DNA from: JAGVGT01 sp963807225
GTDB lineage: Bacteria > Desulfobacterota > Desulfobulbia > Desulfobulbales > JAGXFP01
Assembly: GCA_963807225.1 (NCBI GenBank)
Contig: CAWEAD010000005.1
Span: 186,001-250,000 of the forward strand
Direction of reading: 5' to 3'
DNA length: 64,000 bases
Position 1 is the stretch's first letter. Every line of letters starts with the position of its first letter. Position numbers and translations under genes: made by a program. Positions 34,890 to 43,620 of this stretch are shown one piece after another. The notes under the pieces were generated by a model. It worked only from the letters and a program-made list of their open reading frames with translations. It was not told the DNA's origin and made no database searches.

Positions 34890-36635
34890 ATGCGGAAGCG
34901 CAAAATCGAACTGCAGGACTGTTTCAAGACTTACACCTACGACCAGGACAAGGCCATGAGCCCGGAGGAAACGGTGCGCCGTTTCCAGGATCGGCTCAAA
35001 ACGGTCAACCTTGATATTTTACGCGAGATCCGCCGTATCGACAACGGTCGGCTCGATATCCCGGTATACTTCAGTGTCTGCGGCAAAGACGCCTACGAAA
35101 CCATCGGCAACAAGAAACAGATGGGTAAAGGCAGCACCCCGGAACAGTCCCGGGCCAGCGCCTGCATGGAACTGGGCGAGCGCTTCAGCTTCTTCAGCTT
35201 CAAGAAGGATCCGGCCAACTTCATCACCGAAACCTATGAAAACCTTAAAAACGCCGGGCAGCCGGTCTTGCCTCTGGAACGGCTCCTGCAATCGGTCCAC
35301 GACGAGAAGACCAGCCCGGAACTGCTGGCAAAGATGCTGGAAGGGTTGGCCATGCAATGGGTCTGGGCCACCAACCTGACCAGCGGCGGTGAAGTTCTGG
35401 TGCCCTTTTCCTGGTTCTATGCAATCAACGAGTTCAACGGCCCCTCGGCCGGCAACACCTATGAAGAGGCGGTCAGCCAGGGAATCTGCGAGATAGTCGA
35501 GCGTCACGTCTGCTCGCTGATCAGCCGGGGACAGCTCAAGGTGCCCCTGATCGATCCGGCGACCGCCACCGACCCGGTGGCCCGGGAACTGCTGGACAAG
35601 TTCGCCCGCCACAATATCAAGGTATATCTGAGCGACTTCAGCCTGGATACCGGCATCCCCACGATCGGCGCTCTGGCCATCGACCCGTCGACTTTCCCGG
35701 AGTCGAGCGAAATCGTCTATACAGCCGGCACCACCCCGGACCCGGAAAAATCTCTGATCCGGGCTCTGACCGAGGTAGCCCAGCTGGCCGGCGACTTCAA
35801 CACCAAGGCCAACTATGTCGCCTCCGGCCTGCCCAAACCCCTGAGCATGGACGAGGCGACCTACATCACCCAGCCGGGTCGCACCGTCAGCCTCAAGGAA
35901 CTGCCCGACTTGACCGACGACAACATGAAGGTCGAGGTGGAACGCTGTATCGCCGCCCTGCAGAAGCTCGATCTGGAAGTACTGGTGGTCAACACCATGC
36001 ATGAGGATCTGCAGATCCCGACCATCTACACCATCGTCCCGGGCGCCCATTTCCGGGAACGCTCCATGGTCAGCCACGCCGGTCTTTTCGCCGCCAAGCT
36101 GGTCAACGAGCTGGTCGACGATCCGGCCGAGAAGTCCCTGCACTTCGCCCGCCTGGAAAGCCTGTTGCCCGATTCCTACTTCATTGAATTCTACCTGGGT
36201 CAGAATCTATACAACATCGGCCAACCAGACGAAGCCATGCCGCACCTGCAAAGGGCATTGGAACTGGATCCGGATCCGGAGGATATCCCCTATATCTACT
36301 CGTACCTGGGCAACTGCCTAAAGGACCTGGAACAGTACGAAGAGGCCATCGCCACCCTGAAGATGGGTACCGAGCACGATGACGAGCGCCCGGACCTCCA
36401 CAACCTCCTGGGCTTCTGTTACTTTAAGCTGGCCGACCACGAGGCGGCGGTGGTCCATTTCTCCAAGGCGGTATACCTGGCCCCGACCTCGGCCATCGAC
36501 TATGCCAATCTCGGGGTCAACTACCGTAAACTGGGAAAGAAGGACGAAGCGATGAAGTCCTTCGCCCTGGCCTTGTCGCTGGACCCGAGCATAGAATTCG
36601 CCCGGAAGCACATGGCGGAAATGGCGGCTGAATAA
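34890..36635 (+). CDS. YcaO-domain protein with C-terminal TPR repeats
   Basis: A 581-residue protein. YcaO enzymes use ATP to activate amide bonds (azoline or thioamide formation). The N-terminal two thirds has the nucleotide and magnesium motifs, including SACMELGERFSFF and QGICEIVERHVCSLI. From about residue 430 a set of TPR units follows (YNIGQPDEAMPHLQRALELD, LGNCLKDLEQYEEAIATLKM, NLGVNYRKLGKKDEAMKSFA). ATG 34890 matches the family start best (RKRKIELQDCFKTYTYDQDK); an ATG at 34848 is possible. No precursor peptide, TfuA or E1-like partner is beside it, as in orphan E. coli-type YcaO linked to S12 methylthiolation. Confidence 0.88.
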   Translation: MRKRKIELQDCFKTYTYDQDKAMSPEETVRRFQDRLKTVNLDILREIRRIDNGRLDIPVYFSVCGKDAYETIGNKKQMGKGSTPEQSRASACMELGERFSFFSFKKDPANFITETYENLKNAGQPVLPLERLLQSVHDEKTSPELLAKMLEGLAMQWVWATNLTSGGEVLVPFSWFYAINEFNGPSAGNTYEEAVSQGICEIVERHVCSLISRGQLKVPLIDPATATDPVARELLDKFARHNIKVYLSDFSLDTGIPTIGALAIDPSTFPESSEIVYTAGTTPDPEKSLIRALTEVAQLAGDFNTKANYVASGLPKPLSMDEATYITQPGRTVSLKELPDLTDDNMKVEVERCIAALQKLDLEVLVVNTMHEDLQIPTIYTIVPGAHFRERSMVSHAGLFAAKLVNELVDDPAEKSLHFARLESLLPDSYFIEFYLGQNLYNIGQPDEAMPHLQRALELDPDPEDIPYIYSYLGNCLKDLEQYEEAIATLKMGTEHDDERPDLHNLLGFCYFKLADHEAAVVHFSKAVYLAPTSAIDYANLGVNYRKLGKKDEAMKSFALALSLDPSIEFARKHMAEMAAE

Positions 36636-37013
36636 AATGAAGTACGGGGGCCTGACGAGATTGCCACGTCGGGGCCAATGCCCCTCCTGGCAATGATAAC
36701 TTTTCAGGCTCTACTCTGGGTTATTGCATGTAATAAAGATCCGGGCCCAAAATCAAACCGTAATTCCACTTTGCTTTTTCCCTTCTCACGCAGTCGAAGT
36801 GACGCCGGCACGGCCGGAAATAGCGAGAAAGCTGGCTGAGGGCCGCTAGGCCCGAGTTCTATCTCGCCCGGCCCAGACGAACGCGTTTCAATCGTTTAAA
36901 TGAAATACAGAAGCAGATAAGCGAGTGAAAGAGACTCCGATCTCCGGCCACAACCACCGGCGATAATCCGATTGGCGCAGTCAGCACTTTGCCGAGGTAA
37001 TTGGGATTTTTTT
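36636..37013. other. Intergenic region without recognised features
   Basis: A 378-base gap between convergent genes. I see no gene, RNA or convincing terminator. Confidence 0.4.
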
Positions 37014-37754
37014 TCACGGCGCATAGCACCGCGCCATTTCCTCGCTGTACTCCCCGTCTTTTTCCCGATAAATAAAGAAAGGCGGCAGGATTTCAAGTTC
37101 CGCTCCGCCGCCTTTGATGCCTTCCACCAGCACCAGACGACCGGTCCCGCCTGGGTAGCCGTGAACCATCTGCAAGCGCTTGGGCTCTATTCCGTCCCTT
37201 CTCAAAAAATCCAGCAAATCCCCCAAGCGTACTGCCGGGAAAATCAGATCGGCCCGGCCGCCCTCGGGCAGCAGCCAGTTCAGAACCCTTATCACCGCTC
37301 CGAGATCGGCCGAGATTTCATGCCGGGCCGTAGCCTGCTCGACATCCAGATTCTGTCGGCCGGTTTCGATTTTTCGATAGGGAGGATTGCAGATCACCCG
37401 CTGAAACCGGCCGGCCGGATAAATCTCCTTAATCTGCCGCAGGTCGCCGATCCGAATGTCGATCCGATCTCCTAAGCCGTTAGCCTCGACATTACGCCGG
37501 GCCAAAGCGGCCAGATCCGGTTGGATTTCGAGTCCGGTCAGCTTGAGCTCCGGCCAGCGGTAGGCCAGGATCAGCGGCATGATGCCGCAGCCGGTGCCCA
37601 GATCGAGAATATTTTCCGTGGGCCGGGGGGTAAAGAAATGGGCCAGCAGCACGGCGTCGACCGAAAAGCGATAGCCGGTTCGGTGCTGACAGCAGGTCAG
37701 ACGCCCGTTGAAGAGCGATTCACAGGTAAGTTCCCGGCCGGGAACCTCAGACAT
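37014..37754 (-). CDS. trmN6: tRNA1(Val) A37 N6-methyltransferase-like protein
   Basis: A 246-residue methyltransferase. SAM motif I is ILDLGTGCGIMPLILA, the acidic strand is LTGLEIQPDLAALAR and the catalytic N6-adenine motif is VICNPPYRKI. The N-terminal LFNGRLTCCQHRTGYRFSVD is typical of TrmN6/YfiC, which methylates A37 of tRNA-Val. ATG 37754 has an AAGGTGAAAAGG site and overlaps the DUF1015 stop by eight bases, so the two are coupled. Confidence 0.9.
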   Translation of the reverse strand: MSEVPGRELTCESLFNGRLTCCQHRTGYRFSVDAVLLAHFFTPRPTENILDLGTGCGIMPLILAYRWPELKLTGLEIQPDLAALARRNVEANGLGDRIDIRIGDLRQIKEIYPAGRFQRVICNPPYRKIETGRQNLDVEQATARHEISADLGAVIRVLNWLLPEGGRADLIFPAVRLGDLLDFLRRDGIEPKRLQMVHGYPGGTGRLVLVEGIKGGGAELEILPPFFIYREKDGEYSEEMARCYAP

Positions 37755-39105
37755 CGACCTTTTCACCTTCCACAAGCTGATTCATGACCAATCCGGTCAT
37801 GATCTTTGGATAGAAGTAGGTCGACTTGTGGGGCATGATCAGGCCGGCGTCGGATACCTGGCGAACCTGGGAAACCAGGGTATTGTTCATCAGGAAAATC
37901 ACGCTGTCGCTGCCCTGCTCGAGGGACTCTTTGACCGCCCGGTCCAGGGCCTCATCCGGATCGCTGAAGTAGTCGATCAGGTGCTCTTCCTCGCAGCGGT
38001 GATGATCGAGCCCGAGACAGCGCCCCAGGACCAGTTCGGAAAGCACGACCACATCGAGTTGCCGCAGCTCTTCCGGCATCCCGCCGAAGCCGGCGGCCTC
38101 CATCATCCCCTCCCGCATAACCAAGAGAAAGCAGCGGTCTTCGCCGGGGTGGTACAAGCCGAAGGCTGTTCGGCCGGCCTGCAACTCGTCCATCCGGGCC
38201 AGAACCTCGGCCGCCAGCACCTCACGGGTGCCGCCCCGAAGCTCCTCGACCTCGAAGGCCGTCGTCAGACGATCGACCAGCGCATCGGCGCCGGTGGCCG
38301 ACAGGCGTACCAGACGGTGCGTGGGCAATACCGACAGACCGGGATCTTCCATGGCGCAGAGATACATCATGATGAAGTTGAAGGGGCTGTCGGGTGCCAG
38401 TCCGCCCTGCCGTTCGGCCATCAATTCGCGCATCTGCAGAGCGGTGTTGTAGCGGTGATGTCCGTCGGCGATATAGAGGCACTTATCCCGGAACAATTCG
38501 CCGGCCCGCCCGAGCACCGCCGGGTCGGTGACCCGCCAGAGGCTGTGGCGGCAGCCGTCTTTATCCTCGCACTGTCCCAGCGCTTCAGGTTCCCTGGCCT
38601 CTTCCAGCAAGGCCATCACTTCGCCCTCGCTATCCGGGTAAAGGGAAAATACCTGGCTGAACTGGGTTCGGCAGGCGTCCAGCAAACGGAGCCGGTCGGT
38701 GACCACGCCGCGAAAAACCTGTTCGTGCGGCTTGACGATACCTTCGGAAAACTCGGCCAACCCGGCCAGACAGACCAAACCTTTGCGAGTCAGGCGACGT
38801 CCGGACGGATGCTGGTAATCGATGTAATAGAGGTAAATCGCCGGCCTACCATCCCGAGCCAATATCCCCTGCCGCCGCCACTCTTCCAGGAGCTGCCGGG
38901 AACGGTCGTAGCGCTCGGCGGTCATGCCTTCGGCGGTGACGTTTTTGCTCAGGTCGAGCTGGATCATATTGAAGGGGTTCCTGGCCAGGAAGGCGGCCTG
39001 AGCCCGCTCATCGATCACGTCGTAGGGCGGGGTCACCACTTCTTCCAGCCGGGTGATCTTTTCTGGATTATAACGCAGGCCACGGAAGGGGGCGATCAGG
39101 GCCAC
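37747..39105 (-). CDS. DUF1015 family protein
   Basis: A 452-residue protein starting with GTG at 39105 behind GAGGTG. It opens ALIAPFRGLRYNPEKI, with VVTPPYDVIDE, the DUF1015 signature. The middle has YIADGHHRYNTALQMREL and the end LMNNTLVSQVRQVSDAGLIM with MPHKSTYFYPK. In other bacteria this family sits beside serine or one-carbon genes; its biochemical role is not established. It forms a two-gene unit with trmN6. Confidence 0.92.
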   Translation of the reverse strand: MALIAPFRGLRYNPEKITRLEEVVTPPYDVIDERAQAAFLARNPFNMIQLDLSKNVTAEGMTAERYDRSRQLLEEWRRQGILARDGRPAIYLYYIDYQHPSGRRLTRKGLVCLAGLAEFSEGIVKPHEQVFRGVVTDRLRLLDACRTQFSQVFSLYPDSEGEVMALLEEAREPEALGQCEDKDGCRHSLWRVTDPAVLGRAGELFRDKCLYIADGHHRYNTALQMRELMAERQGGLAPDSPFNFIMMYLCAMEDPGLSVLPTHRLVRLSATGADALVDRLTTAFEVEELRGGTREVLAAEVLARMDELQAGRTAFGLYHPGEDRCFLLVMREGMMEAAGFGGMPEELRQLDVVVLSELVLGRCLGLDHHRCEEEHLIDYFSDPDEALDRAVKESLEQGSDSVIFLMNNTLVSQVRQVSDAGLIMPHKSTYFYPKIMTGLVMNQLVEGEKVDV

Positions 39106-39415
39106 TTAGCACCTCGGTTTCATTTACGGATTAATCGGCGGTTCAATATCTTACCGCAGACTACACGGAGATAACGGAGGAAAACAAACATTTGTTAAAA
39201 AATTACCTCTTTGCTCCCCGCGCTTTCCGTGGTGAATTTCGAACCATGAAAATATATCAATGTTATTACTGTCATGAAGCCTTGAAATCGGGTAAAAAAG
39301 TCTGACATTTGTAGTCAATAAGCGCTGAACTTTCAAGTGATTATATTTTCCCGACAATAAACCATAACCGGGCGGCGGGAAGGAGGATTTTTCCGGACTG
39401 CCCGGAGGAGGAACG
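39106..39415. other. Divergent intergenic region before queD
   Basis: A 310-base gap between the divergent DUF1015 and queD genes. I looked for a preQ1 riboswitch and did not see one. AT-rich stretches around 39180-39350 are suitable for promoters, but no clear pair of hexamers stands out. Confidence 0.35.
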
Positions 39416-39799
39416 ATGTTCGATATTTTTGTGAAGACCCATTTTTCCGCCGGCCACCACCTGCGCGACTATCCCGGCGACTGCGAGCAGCCGCACGGGC
39501 ACAACTGGAAGATTGTGGTCACCATTAGGGCCACGGAACTTGATCGGCTGGGCATGGCGGTTGACTTCAGGGTGGTGAAAAACGCGGTCAAGGAAGCGAT
39601 CGCCACCCTGGATCACCGCGATCTGAACGAACACCCCGATTTCCGTAGCGCCAACCCCTCTTCAGAAAACATCGCCGTCTACATCTTCAATAATCTGAAG
39701 AAATCCCTGACCGGCGACCGCTATGCCCCCTACAGTGTCGAAGTTCGGGAAACCGACAGCTGCGGCGTGATTTATCGTGAAGACCAAGACAATTCTTAA
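39416..39799 (+). CDS. queD: 6-carboxytetrahydropterin synthase
   Basis: A 127-residue enzyme of queuosine synthesis that makes 6-carboxy-tetrahydropterin from dihydroneopterin triphosphate. The zinc histidines are in THFSAGHHL and PHGHNWKI, the catalytic cysteine is in GDCEQPHGH, and LDHRDLNEHPDF supplies further active-site residues. The site GGAGGAGG precedes ATG. The gene overlaps queE by 23 bases. Confidence 0.96.
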   Translation: MFDIFVKTHFSAGHHLRDYPGDCEQPHGHNWKIVVTIRATELDRLGMAVDFRVVKNAVKEAIATLDHRDLNEHPDFRSANPSSENIAVYIFNNLKKSLTGDRYAPYSVEVRETDSCGVIYREDQDNS

Positions 39800-40433
39800 G
39801 GTTTCCGAGCTTTTTTTCAGCATCCAGGGCGAGTCGAGCTACGCCGGCCAGCCCTGCGTCTTCATCCGCCTGGCCGGTTGCAACCTGCGCTGTTCATACT
39901 GTGATGCCGCTTATACCTACGAGGAGCCCGGCGAAAGTATGAGTCTGGCGGAGATCCTCGATTTCGTCGCCGGCTATCCCGACTACCCGGTTGAGGTCAC
40001 CGGCGGCGAACCTCTGATCCAGGAGGAAGTCTATGAACTGCTGGGGGGCTTACTGGGTGCCGGCCGGCGGGTGCTGCTGGAAACCAACGGCAGTCTGCCG
40101 TTGGACCGGGTACCGGCCGGGGTGGTCAAGATCATCGACATCAAGTGTCCGGATAGCGGGATGGCCGCCCACTGCGACCTTGACAACCTGCTGCTGCTCT
40201 GCCCGGAGGACGAATTGAAATTCGTCCTGTCCTCGCGGGTGGATTACGACTGGGCCAAAGACTTCTTACGCGAACACCGGCTGGGTCATCCGCGAGTCAT
40301 CCACTTCTCCGCGGTTTCGGAGGATCTGGCCCCAGGTACGCTGGCCGACTGGATCCTTGCCGACCGCTTGCCGGTGCGGCTGCAGCTCCAGCTCCACAAG
40401 GTGTTATGGCCGGGAACCAGCCGTGGCAAGTAA
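39777..40433 (+). CDS. queE: 7-carboxy-7-deazaguanine synthase
   Basis: A 218-residue radical SAM enzyme that converts the QueD product to 7-carboxy-7-deazaguanine. The cluster motif is CNLRCSYCDAAYTYEEPGE, preceded by FFSIQGESSYAGQPCVFIRL. VTGGEPLIQ is the GGEP SAM motif and LHKVLWPG the typical C-terminus. The start is GTG at 39777, inside queD. Its 3' end overlaps the convergent prmA-like gene by 30 bases. Confidence 0.96.
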   Translation: MKTKTILKVSELFFSIQGESSYAGQPCVFIRLAGCNLRCSYCDAAYTYEEPGESMSLAEILDFVAGYPDYPVEVTGGEPLIQEEVYELLGGLLGAGRRVLLETNGSLPLDRVPAGVVKIIDIKCPDSGMAAHCDLDNLLLLCPEDELKFVLSSRVDYDWAKDFLREHRLGHPRVIHFSAVSEDLAPGTLADWILADRLPVRLQLQLHKVLWPGTSRGK

Positions 40434-41312
40434 GGCGGCCCGCCAACTCCCTTCCCGATAACCCCGCCTGACTTCAAAACCGCGCTTAGCCAGAAGGCCG
40501 CAGATTTCCTCCAGTTGCCGCCCTAAAAGACCGGAGACGACCAACCAGCCGCCCCGCTCCCCGACCAGACGCTCGATATCGGCCAGCATCCCACTCAGCA
40601 CCGCTCCGGTAAGGTTGGCCACGACCAGATCATAGGGGCCGACCAGTTCGCTCACCGGCCGGCCGGTAAAGCTGACCCGGTCGGCCAAGCTATTTCGTTC
40701 AGCGTTTTCTCTGGCCAGGACTAAGGCCCCGGGGTCAATATCGACCCCAAGCACCTGCCGGGCTCCGAAGAGGCTACCGGCCAGGGAGAGGATGCCTGAA
40801 CCGCATCCCAGATCGAGCATTCGGGCCGGAAATGGTTTTTCGGTTTCCAGAAGTTGCTCCAGTGCCGATATTGCCAGCCTGGTCGAGGGATGCCGCCCGG
40901 AGCCGAAACTGGTACCGTATTCCAGCCGCAGAAAAAGGCCGGAGGTGGGCGGTTCGGCCTCCTCGCCAACCAGACTGATAAACCGGGAAAAAGGTGGCTG
41001 AGCCGGACCCTCGCCGGACAACCTCCTGGCCAACCTGGTTTCCAGCAACTCCACGCCTTCTCGCCCGGGAGTATTGGCAAAAGCGTCGAGGACAGCGCCC
41101 AGGGTAGTCAGGTAATCCTGGCCTTCCTCCTTTTCCGGAAAAACCGCCAAAAGTGTTTCATGTTCAGGAAGGTGTTCCAAGACCAAATCTGGACAATGCT
41201 GCCGCAGAAGTTCGGTAAAGCCCGGTACCAATTCGGCCGGCAGACGGATCAGGGCATGCAGTTGCTGATGTTCGGCGGCGGGATCATACTCCGGCAGCCG
41301 GAAAACTTTCAT
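40404..41312 (-). CDS. prmA: PrmA-like ribosomal protein L11 methyltransferase
   Basis: A 302-residue methyltransferase. The PrmA entry loop is GTSFGSGRHPSTRLAI, motif I LDLGCGSGILSLAGSL, the acidic strand VLGVDIDPGALVLAREN and the catalytic region DLVVANLTGAVL. An N-terminal substrate domain of about 130 residues is present, giving normal PrmA length. It overlaps the upstream CofD-like gene by four bases (ATGA). Which of this and the gene at 3-599 methylates L11 is uncertain. Confidence 0.87.
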   Translation of the reverse strand: MKVFRLPEYDPAAEHQQLHALIRLPAELVPGFTELLRQHCPDLVLEHLPEHETLLAVFPEKEEGQDYLTTLGAVLDAFANTPGREGVELLETRLARRLSGEGPAQPPFSRFISLVGEEAEPPTSGLFLRLEYGTSFGSGRHPSTRLAISALEQLLETEKPFPARMLDLGCGSGILSLAGSLFGARQVLGVDIDPGALVLARENAERNSLADRVSFTGRPVSELVGPYDLVVANLTGAVLSGMLADIERLVGERGGWLVVSGLLGRQLEEICGLLAKRGFEVRRGYREGSWRAALLATAGSRP

Positions 41313-43585
41313 GAACCGCCCCTGCCCATCTCCGGCTCAAAATCAATATCGGTAAAACCGAAAACCCGGCGGCGGAAGAAACTGACCAACATCTGGCGTC
41401 GCCCGGAAATCTTGGCCTGTTCCGGAATCATATCCGGTACTTCCATGCGCAGGATGGCCATTTTGTATTCGATATGGGGCGCGAATCGGTTGTCGAGATA
41501 CCAGGCATAAACCAGGCCGAATAGGAGCCCGGGCGGGGTAAAGCCCTCACGGCCGGTGACCAGGCGGAAATAGGTGGCCGGATCTTTCTCGGAGCAGCAC
41601 ATCCGGGCCAGCAGCAGATAGGCATGCAGATCGTCCTCGCCCAGAAAAGCTCGTCGCGACGGTTCAGAACGCAAGGTCAGCTGGTAGACCCGGCCCAGTT
41701 GACCCATCTCGTCAGAAACCGGCCGCATCTCCTTGCGCTCCACATAGTTGCCCAGCAGGGACTCGCCCAGGGCTACCAGGAAGGCCAGCTCGAATCGCTC
41801 CGGTTCGGCGAAGACATCGGCCCTGATCTTGATGAACCGGTCCACCGGATCGTAAAAGGAAAAGATTCGATCCCACTCCTGCGAGCGACGCCAGACCGAA
41901 CTGTTTACCAGCATAATGCCGTCCAGATAATCGAGATGGTCAATGGCGATATCGCCATGACGCCAGAGGATCTCTTCCAGACGTTGTCGCAACGACATCT
42001 CTGAAGTCAACTCCTGCAGCCTGGACCGGAAAGCCGCCAGCAGCCTGGCCGGGGTGGTTTCCGGTCCGGCCACCCGCACAAATGAGTTCTGGGGCAGAGC
42101 CGGCATCCTCGGTAGTGTCCGCGGCAACTGCCCACGCACCGCCCAGATAGCCCGGATGGCGCGGGCCATGGCTTCGGAGTCATGCTGGACAACCCGTCGC
42201 TTTTCCAGGGCCTGGCTGGAAAAGATCCGGCACTCCAGGGGATGGAGTCGGAGTGAGGCCACCCGTTCCCGGTCGAAATAGATCGGCACCTTGCCTTCCA
42301 GGGCGTAACTCTGCAGGATACTGCCGGGAATGTCGTGCAGACCCATGACCACCACTTCCTGGAACAGGCCGCCGATACCGCCGGGGATATTCCGATGATA
42401 GGCACTGATCAGGTCGGAGACATGGAATCGCCGGCCGCCCTCGTTGGCGACCAGGTCGGTTTCACCTTTCTGCACCCAGAGGTTGGTGACCAGGAGCTTC
42501 AGCGCCGAGATATTGGTGCGCACGGCCTCGACGATCGGTGAGAGTTGGAGAATGGGCACAATGCTGGTATAGAGGGAACCGGGGGCGTAAACGATCAGGT
42601 CAGCCGCCCGGATCACTTCCAGCACCCGCTCCGGCACCTCGGGTTCGCCGCAGGTGGCGACAAAGGCCTGCTCCACCGGGCAGCCGCGCCGGGCGTGGCC
42701 GGACTTGTACTCGCCGGTGACCATGACCCCGTTGGTATAGAGCAGTTTAAGCCGGGAAGGGGTGAGGCAACAGGGCAGCACCGCGTCCCGATCCGCCCCC
42801 AGTTCTTCGGCTAATTGGGACAGGGCGGGGATCAAACCGGTCCATTTTTGGCTCTGACTGTCTCCAGCCGCGGACAGGCTGATAATCTGCACGGCCAGCA
42901 GCAGGTTACCCAGACAATGGGGGCGTTGCAAGAGCGGCCGGGCGTCGGGATGTGTGTAGAGATTACACAACAGTCCCAGCAGAAACTCGCGCATCCGGAC
43001 CGGAAGTATTTTCAGGTCTGCGGCCCACTCGCCCAACATCTCTTCTTGAGAAGGCAGCGGGGCGTCATAGCGGCGGTTAAAGAGGCGATGCAACACCTCG
43101 GCCACCCTGTAGCATCTTTTCTCAGAAAGACGATAACGCTTCTGCAAGCGCCGCAACCTGATTGACGAAAGCAGGACATGACGCAGGTCGCCAAGGGCGA
43201 TAATGTCGAGATCCTTGAGAAGTTCGCCGGTGGAGCCGCCATCGTCGGTGACGCAGACCACGGCGCTGGTTTTGGGGAAAATCTCCTTCAGGCCCCGGAA
43301 AGGATCCTCGGCCCAGGCCGGGTGCCGACTGTCCCCGCCGATCAGGTTGGAAAGGCCGGTGCCGCCGCCGAATACCACAACCTTGAGGGCTGAAGTGTCC
43401 ACCTCTTCCAGCAGGGTGGCCAGGCGGCCCAGCCCCCCGGTCAAGGCAGGGGGGCCCGCCGGCACCCCCGACAAAGCCAGGTCCACCACCTTTTCAACCA
43501 GCCCTTCTCCGGGCAACAGATCCAGGGGGGCGAACCCGGCGGTCGCCAGTTCCGCCAACAGTTTTTCGACTGCTCCGGTTTTCAT
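41309..43585 (-). CDS. CofD/YvcK-family protein with a long C-terminal extension
   Basis: A 758-residue protein. Residues about 65-460 are the CofD/YvcK fold: VVVFGGGTGLSNLIGG, VVCVTDDGGSTGELLKDL, GDLRHVLLSS, TNGVMVTGEYKSGH and YAPGSLYTSIVPIL. YvcK proteins bind UDP sugars and affect envelope and carbon metabolism; CofD transfers lactyl phosphate for F420. About 270 further residues follow (DGIMLVNSSVWRRSQEWDRI, YLLLARMCCSEKDPATYFRL) that I cannot assign. An N-terminal segment of 60 residues is also extra. ATG 43585 is the likely start; others lie nearby. It is followed immediately by prmA. Confidence 0.82.
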   Translation of the reverse strand: MKTGAVEKLLAELATAGFAPLDLLPGEGLVEKVVDLALSGVPAGPPALTGGLGRLATLLEEVDTSALKVVVFGGGTGLSNLIGGDSRHPAWAEDPFRGLKEIFPKTSAVVCVTDDGGSTGELLKDLDIIALGDLRHVLLSSIRLRRLQKRYRLSEKRCYRVAEVLHRLFNRRYDAPLPSQEEMLGEWAADLKILPVRMREFLLGLLCNLYTHPDARPLLQRPHCLGNLLLAVQIISLSAAGDSQSQKWTGLIPALSQLAEELGADRDAVLPCCLTPSRLKLLYTNGVMVTGEYKSGHARRGCPVEQAFVATCGEPEVPERVLEVIRAADLIVYAPGSLYTSIVPILQLSPIVEAVRTNISALKLLVTNLWVQKGETDLVANEGGRRFHVSDLISAYHRNIPGGIGGLFQEVVVMGLHDIPGSILQSYALEGKVPIYFDRERVASLRLHPLECRIFSSQALEKRRVVQHDSEAMARAIRAIWAVRGQLPRTLPRMPALPQNSFVRVAGPETTPARLLAAFRSRLQELTSEMSLRQRLEEILWRHGDIAIDHLDYLDGIMLVNSSVWRRSQEWDRIFSFYDPVDRFIKIRADVFAEPERFELAFLVALGESLLGNYVERKEMRPVSDEMGQLGRVYQLTLRSEPSRRAFLGEDDLHAYLLLARMCCSEKDPATYFRLVTGREGFTPPGLLFGLVYAWYLDNRFAPHIEYKMAILRMEVPDMIPEQAKISGRRQMLVSFFRRRVFGFTDIDFEPEMGRGGS

Positions 43586-43620
43586 TCCTTTACCCTGCAT
43601 CTTCAACAGGAACGTCAAGC

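Noticed and set aside
35019..36143. A 374-residue open frame on the minus strand
   Set aside because: Antisense to the YcaO gene, without a start site or recognisable domain.
37708..39174. A 488-residue open frame on the plus strand
   Set aside because: It is antisense to the well-supported DUF1015 gene, has no ribosome site and no family motif. High GC content produces long opposite-strand frames.
39300..39415. preQ1 riboswitch before queD
   Set aside because: Neither the C-rich loop nor the A-rich tail of a preQ1 aptamer is visible.
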